This document shows positions 58,667 to 64,000 of a DNA stretch of 64,000 nucleotides, piece by piece. Every line of letters starts with the position of its first letter. The stretch's first letter is position 1. The stretch is from Plecoglossus altivelis (Eukaryota > Chordata > Actinopteri > Osmeriformes > Plecoglossidae), in NCBI GenBank assembly GCA_036571765.1, contig BROE01000014.1:16896290-16960289 (forward strand), written 5' to 3'. The notes under the pieces were generated by a model. It ran no database searches. It worked only from the letters and a program-made list of their open reading frames with translations, and was not told where the DNA came from. The position numbers and the translations under genes were made by a program.

Positions 58667-60139
58667 CGTATTGTGTTACATGAATTCATTATAAATCTAA
58701 GAAAGGCAAGTTGCTAGGGAGAGGAGTTTGGTTGTCCCAAATCCTAAACGTCTGGCATAGACGGGGTTAGAACACATTAAACCGAAGTTGCACGTACCAC
58801 CTTCCGGCCTACTTAGGACAGGGATATTCACCATGTATATCAAATTCTGTCGTAATTACGACGCTGATATTAAGCCATCGGATGAGGCGAAGACTCAATG
58901 GTTTGGCGAAGCGACTAATTTATCGGTTGAGTTACAGAACAAGCCAGGTATGGCGCTGCTGTGTGGATGTTGTGGATTATAGCTTGTTTACAGGTATACT
59001 AACAGCGTCACGTTTCTTCTTTCCATCTCGACAGACTCTCAGATCCATCGGAAACTGCGTCTGTACCGCGCGCTGTGTTTGCTCCTGTTCTTTATAAGCC
59101 TTATCCTGCTGTTTGTCGTCATTGTCCTTTACGTGAAAGGTAAGTATTAAAAATAGGCTACGGAAAACACTGCTTACAAAAAACAACATTACTAACTTCG
59201 TTGTCAAGTTAAAACGTTTTTAGCCAAGACCGAAAATTGAATTTATAAAAAAGTTTTTTGGGGGGTGTTTTTGTTGTTTGGAACATGGCTTGTAACAGGC
59301 TACTTCGCAGTAGGCTAGTAAGGATATGGATTTCGCCAGTGGTGCCCGCTCAAACTGCGTCATTCTCTCCCACCCTACACCACCCTGTTGAATTTTTCAG
59401 TCCCGAAGGAGGCTGTGGTCTGCCCTGAAGGAGAAAGCGAACGGACGGGAGGGGGGCTGGTGATAGCAGATGAAACGCGCCAGACTCCTCCGATGTGCAG
59501 TCTTCAGAAATGCAAAGCTCTTCATCCACAGTTTGGAACCTCAAGTGAGTGCATGTCTCCGTGGTAGACTAGACTACATTGTTGCAAACACAACATGTTT
59601 TGCCTCTCCAAATCACAATTGGATTATTTAAATGCTAACGAACGATTGTATTTTAAACTGAATTTTGTGCCAGTATTTTGTGCGTGAGGAGGGGAAATGA
59701 TCGAATGGTGTTGTGTGTCTGCGTCCCTCACGCGCAGGCTCTTCCTGTAAGCCCTGTGCGGAGGGCTGGCTGCTGTTTGAGGACTCGTGCTTCTTCCTGT
59801 CCAGAGAGCGTAAAAGCTGGGAGGACAGCAGGAAGGACTGCAGGGACAGAGCAGGGGATCTGGCCGTCATTACCAACGACGAAGTGCAGGTACAACTGTC
59901 AACTCACCTCCATCCTTCCCTACCTCTCTCTCTCTCTCTCTCTCTCCCTCCCTCCCTCTCTCTCGTATAACAGTCATAACAGCAGGAAAAGGGAGTTTTG
60001 AAACGACTGTCCCCTTCCAGAACTTTCTTACCAAGGAGGGGAACCTTTTATACTGGATTGGTCTGAGGCTCAAGGCTGAGCAGTGGATGTGGGTGAACAA
60101 CGCTGCATTGATAAAGGGGTGAGAGATCTGACCCCGCAT

Positions 60140-60181
<42 letters not shown>

Positions 60182-60440
60182 CTGGTTTCAGCGTGTCAAC
60201 TCTCTGCAACCCTTGCTAGCATGAGTTAGACTGTGATCAAGAAGAACAGTATTGACATTCTTCTTTTCTTTTTCTCTGGTTGACAGCTACTGGGGAGGTG
60301 CCTCAGAGGGTGACTGTGGCTTGCTGCATGGCAACAAGGCCACCAATAAGAGCTGGAGTTCCTCACCGTGTTTCTACAGCAGTGCTTACATCTGCCAGGG
60401 CCCGCGGAGACGCTTGCCTCTCCTAGAAGCCCCGGCCTAG
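57276..60440 (+). CDS. C-type-lectin-like type II membrane receptor (killer-lectin / CLEC type)
   Basis: Exons: 57276-57369, 57816-57914, then 59035-59139 (transmembrane), 59401-59544 (stalk), 59738-59889, 60021-60118 and 60287-60440 (lectin-like domain). This form is 846 nt, 281 aa. A second first exon, 58833-58947 (MYIKFCRNYDADIKP...), also ends in phase 1 and gives 768 nt, 255 aa. The transmembrane segment is LCLLLFFISLILLFVVIVLY. The domain has WLLFEDSCFFLS, SWEDSRKDC, YWIGLRLK and SSAYICQ, with the expected Cys pairs. The Ca-binding EPN/QPD and WND motifs are absent (NKSWSSSPC), as in NK-type receptors that bind proteins. The cytoplasmic exon 57816-57914 carries SVYRTL, which fits the ITIM consensus. 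That exon's donor reads AG|GCGAGT, a GC-AG intron if used. Neighbours (phc1, m6pr) match human 12p13, home of killer lectins, but orthology is not resolved. Confidence 0.82.
57485..57812. repeat. TGTCTGCCTGCCTGTCTATC array in the first intron of the lectin-like receptor
   Basis: TCTG/CCTG/TATC tetranucleotide mix in units of about 20-24 bases, ending at the acceptor CCCAG before 57816. Confidence 0.9.
58619..58664. repeat. (GA)n microsatellite
   Basis: About 45 bases of pure GA between the two possible first exons of the lectin-like receptor. Confidence 0.95.
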
Positions 60441-61522
60441 CCCACCTGCCCCCATCCCAGGCCTCTCCTAGAAGCCCTGGCCTAGCCCACATGCCCCCAT
60501 CCCAGGCCACTCCTAGAAGCCCTGGCCTAGCCCACCTGCCCCCATCCCACCTACCCCCATCCCAGGCCTCTCCTAGAAGCCCTGGCCTAGCCCACCTGCC
60601 CCCATCCCAGGCCTCTCCTACCAGCCCTGGCCTAGTCCACCTGCCCCCATCCCAGGCCTCTCCTAGAAGCCCTGGCCTAGCCCACCTGCCCCCATCCCAG
60701 GCCTCTCCTACCAGCNNNNNNNNNNNNNNNNNNNNNNNNNNNNNNNNNNNNNNNNNNNNNNNNNNNNNNNNNNNNNNNNNNNNNNNNNNNNNNNNNNNNN
60801 NNNNNNNNNNNNNNNNNNNNNNNNNNNNNNNNNNNNNNNNNNNNNNNNNNNNNNNNNNNNNNNNNNNNNNNNNNNNNNNNNNNNNNNNNNNNNNNNNNNN
60901 NNNNNNNNNNNNNNNNNNNNNNNNNNNNNNNNNNNNNNNNNNNNNNNNNNNNNNNNNNNNNNNNNNNNNNNNNNNNNNNNNNNNNNNNNNNNNNNNNNNN
61001 NNNNNNNNNNNNNNNNNNNNNNNNNNNNNNNNNNNNNNNNNNNNNNNNNNNNNNNNNNNNNNNNNNNNNNNNNNNNNNNNNNNNNNNNNNNNNNNNNNNN
61101 NNNNNNNNNNNNNNNNNNNNNNNNNNNNNNNNNNNNNNNNNNNNNNNNNNNNNNNNNNNNNNNNNNNNNNNNNNNNNNNNNNNNNNNNNNNNNNNNNNNN
61201 NNNNNNNNNNNNNNNNNNNNNNNNNNNNNNNNNNNNNNNNNNNNNNNNNNNNNNNNNNNNNNNNNNNNNNNNNNNNNNNNNNNNNNNNNNNNNNNNNNNC
61301 CACCTGCCCCCATCCCAGGCCTCTCCTAGAAGCCCTGGCCTAGCCCACCTGCCCCCATCCCAGGCCTCTCCTACCAGCTCTGGCCTAGTCCACCTGCCCC
61401 CATCCCAGGCCTCTCCTAGAAGCCCTGGCCTAGCCCACCTGCCCCCATCCCAGGCCTCTCCTACCAGCCCCGGCCTAGCCCACCTGCCCCCATCCCAGGC
61501 CTCTCCTACCAGCCCTGGCCTA
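60417..61522. repeat. 45-bp minisatellite overlapping the lectin-receptor stop codon, with N gap
   Basis: Unit parts: CCTCTCCTAGAAGCCCTGGC, CTAGCCCACCTGCCCCCATC, CCAGG. It begins inside the last coding exon: the stop TAG at 60438-60440 belongs to the first unit. Two unit types alternate (AGAAGCC and ACCAGCC). Bases 60716-61299 are N (584 bases), so the copy number is unknown. The period is a multiple of three, so neighbouring frames stay open, including through the N run. Confidence 0.95.
60716..61299. other. Assembly gap (584 N)
   Basis: The run of N interrupts the 45-bp minisatellite; both sides are the same repeat, so the gap is a collapsed or unresolved array. Confidence 0.99.
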
Positions 61523-61741
61523 ACATGGGCCTGACTGTGACCAACAAACTTAATCGTACCATGCAATCTCAACCTTCAAATCAGTTATTAGATGTTTTAA
61601 CACCAAATTGTAGTGACAATATTTTCAAATTCATTTTGTGCCTGATTGCACTGTAAACTCAATAATATGCTGTAGAATGTATACTGGAAATGCATTAAAA
61701 TCTATTATAAGAGAGCTGTATTGCACAGTTTTATCAAAACG

Positions 61742-61747
61742 TTTATT
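61742..61747 (-). promoter_or_regulatory. Possible trpv6 polyadenylation signal
   Basis: AATAAA on the minus strand (TTTATT on plus), about 290 bases after the trpv6 stop codon. Confidence 0.4.
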
Positions 61748-61832
61748 AAAATGTAGATTCTTTGCTTTCTGGCTTTTGAACCTTTTAAAAATTCATAAAA
61801 TCATTTTGTACAGCGTTCATAGTAACTACATA

Positions 61833-61838
61833 AATAAA
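61833..61838 (+). promoter_or_regulatory. Possible lectin-receptor polyadenylation signal
   Basis: AATAAA in AT-rich sequence after the minisatellite. If used, the 3' UTR would contain the whole 45-bp array and would overlap the trpv6 3' end. Confidence 0.4.
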
Positions 61839-62033
61839 GATGAAATTTTGATTTACACTTTAGCAAAAGTGCTTTTTTGAAATCATACACTGCACAGTCC
61901 TTGTTATTATGTTCTCGTTGCTATAGTTACACTCTGTCTCAGCTACACATACTGAAATATAAATCTCTTGCTACATAATACTGCATGAAATGATTGCACC
62001 ACATGTATTTCTCATATACAGTTCACCTTTCCT

Positions 62034-63949
62034 TCAAACATACTTGATGTCCTGGTCGTCCTCAGACTCCTGAGGGTCGGTCACCAAACCCAAAGCGCTG
62101 TTCCGTATGATCTCCCACCCCGTTAACCGTCTGTTTGGTCTGAGGATGCCTCTGAACTTGGGTCGGAGCGCCCGGGTCGGTTCTGCGAGTTTGTCGGCGT
62201 CCTTAGGCCCCTCCTCTTTGCTAACCTCCTCATCCTTGGAGAAGGCGCTCATGTAGCGACGCATCTTCTGGACCAGCGGGATGTTTCTCTCTTCGACCCT
62301 GCGGAGGAGATGGGAGACGCGTCAGAGGGCACCTGAAAGCCTGATTACGGAGCTGTTTTCTCTGGGTCTGAGTTGTCTTACCGGAGGTACCACCTCTCTC
62401 CCAGGCCGTAAGGAACCCCACACACCCCCAGCCGAGGCCATAGGCAGCGGGGAAGACGCCTCTCCAACATCAGGATGGTGGCCACAACCTGTGGAGGACC
62501 AGACCAGGTAGTTACACACTAGAGACCAGACCAGTGTAGACTCACATACTAGAGACCAGTGTAGACCCACATACTAGAGACCAGACCAGAGTATAGTCAC
62601 ACACTAGAGACCACCCCCATAATCACACAGTAAAGACCAGATCAGAGTCAAATCATCCATTACCTAGCTCCACCTGTCATGCTACAGTATGCTAACATGT
62701 GTTAGTGTACCTGTGTCCTCCACAGCTCATCTCTCTCCTGGGCCACCCTCCAGTGCGTGTCACTCATCATGGCAATGAGCAGGTTAAGCAACAGGATGTA
62801 TGAGACCACAGAAAAGGTGCAATGCAGTACGTGGACTATAGGGGGCGTGTCGATGGTGTGGTCCACCGGCAGGTCAATCAGACCCACGCTCAGCTCGAAT
62901 AGGGAGAACAATGTGATGGGGAAAGACTTGTAAGCAGGCAAGGATCCTGGAGCTTGAGTCATGTACACCATCCACAGTGCTGAGACACAGAGAGGGGAAA
63001 AAAGATAAGTTTTCATCAGTTAAGGGGAATGGCGATTTCAAGCAAACGTCCATGGCTTCTTCGGTTTAACACGAAAGACAGAAAGTGCTCACCGGTGGAA
63101 TAGCCTATGAGGACGATGAATATCAGCCACATAAACTTGGTCAGGTCTCCAAATATAATCTGGAAGGAAATGAAAGAAAGACAGAAAATAGCAACGTGTG
63201 AATCAACATCTGTTGCCAAACAGTGAATGTGCAGAAGTGTGAATTAACTCCACTGACTATTACTACATATACATGCTCCATATTCTCCCATTTGTTATTT
63301 AAACAACAGCCTTATACAATACGACAGTACGTACTCTCACAAGTGACGTTTTTAAAGTTAATAATAGCATTCACATAAGTGGTCCTTATCCATCTATAGA
63401 AAAAGGGCCTTTGGAGCAGGACTAGGTTTGCCTGTACCTTCTGGATCATGATGACATAAGGGCCCAGCATCTGAAAGCCACGAGCGAAGAACAAGATGTT
63501 GCTCCATCCAAGCACCAGACAGACAGCCATGAGCGCTCCCTCTCCCTCCACCCCGCTGGTCCGGAACACACACAGCAGCACCACCAGGCAAGCGTAGCTG
63601 ATACTGCACAGGCACACACACAGGCAGGCACAGGGACACACACATGCACACACAGGCACACACTCAGTTAACTAAAAATGTCAGTCGGGTTTTCTTGTCA
63701 AGTCAAAGTTTGTAGCCAAGCAATTTAAACAACCAGAGGAAGCTATGAACATTTTTTTGTGTGTTTTTTTTACACGAGGAAATCGAGAAGTCGTAATCCA
63801 ACATTTCTATCCATAAGCGATTTGAAACTTGATCAATATGGCTCTCACAAAGTTATTAACGTGCTAACTTACAGGATGACATGGAAGGGCCCCCCAAGAG
63901 CCGTCTGTCCAAAATACCGTCTGGCTCCAACTCTCAGGATATCTGGAAT
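62034..63949 (-). CDS. trpv6: TRPV5/6-type epithelial calcium channel, 3' part only
   Basis: Calcium-selective channel of the apical membrane (fish gill, kidney and gut in known species). Minus-strand exons seen: 63949-63873, 63603-63438, 63159-63093, 62979-62711, 62488-62382 and 62298-62034, all in matching phases. Landmarks are IPDILRVGARRYFGQT, RGFQMLGPYVIMIQK, the S5 segment KFMWLIFIVLIGYS, the pore region FELSVGLIDLPVDH with the filter Asp in LID, the S6 segment LLLNLLIAMMSDTHW, the TRP helix RVAQERDELWRTQVVAT, then RRLPRCLWPRLGVCG. The C-terminal tail ends DDQDIKYV. The LLIAMM-DTHWRVAQERDELWR run is specific to TRPV5/6. The ankyrin repeats, S1 and the start lie beyond 64000. Fish usually have one such gene, named trpv6. 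Confidence 0.93.
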
Positions 63950-64000
63950 CTGTATATTTAGCCAACAAACAGATTTAAATCAGATACAGATTAAAGTTCA

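Noticed and set aside
60226..61572. 448-aa and 388-aa frames containing long runs of X
   Set aside because: They run through the N gap and the 45-bp minisatellite; the real lectin exon ends at the TAG at 60438-60440.

Overview
This window is a gene-dense piece of a ray-finned (teleost) fish nuclear genome. The signs are split vertebrate genes with GT-AG introns, many short introns, (CA)n/(CT)n and minisatellite arrays in almost every intron, hAT-type MITEs, and proteins that match vertebrate families with a fish-like gene order. The species cannot be named from the sequence. One scaffold gap (584 N) lies at 60716-61299. I rebuilt exon structures by reading reverse-translated exons, splice dinucleotides and phases by eye. 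For nine of the ten genes the phases close exactly, over the whole CDS or, for trpv6, over the part in the window. The exception is the Atg8-like gene, which is one base short.

Layout from left to right: a 31-bp minisatellite (377-1075); casp2 on the minus strand (caspase-2, 10 exons, 436 aa); a divergently arranged Rap1GAP-like gene on the plus strand (16 exons, about 521 aa); gstk1 (+, 7 exons, 229 aa, peroxisomal C-terminus AKL); a styk1-like single-pass pseudokinase (+, 461 aa) whose central kinase exons lie in a 1.8-kb direct tandem duplication; phc1 on the minus strand (polyhomeotic, 14 exons, 828 aa); m6pr on the minus strand (cation-dependent mannose-6-phosphate receptor, 276 aa); an arhgef5-like RhoGEF (+, about 1905 aa, with a 4-kb first coding exon rich in Arg and Glu); a GABARAP-like Atg8 gene (+) with an apparent one-base deletion; a C-type-lectin-like type II receptor of the killer-lectin/CLEC kind (+) with two possible first exons; and the 3' part of a trpv6-type calcium channel (-), which runs off the right edge.

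In human the homologues fall into two blocks: CASP2/GSTK1/TRPV6/ARHGEF5 on 7q34-35, and STYK1/PHC1/M6PR/killer-lectin genes on 12p13. Here they are interleaved, so the window may keep or create a linkage between those blocks. The genes do not form a pathway; they are neighbours.

The points most worth checking are the styk1 exon duplication together with its loss of catalytic residues, the Atg8-like frameshift, the dual first exons of the lectin receptor (one with an ITIM-like motif), a microsatellite in casp2 that has copied a splice donor three times, AG-free tandem arrays that end exactly at 3' splice sites, and the hAT MITE pair with 8-bp target duplications. I see no convincing wholly new molecular system. 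Several oddities could be assembly errors and are labelled as such.
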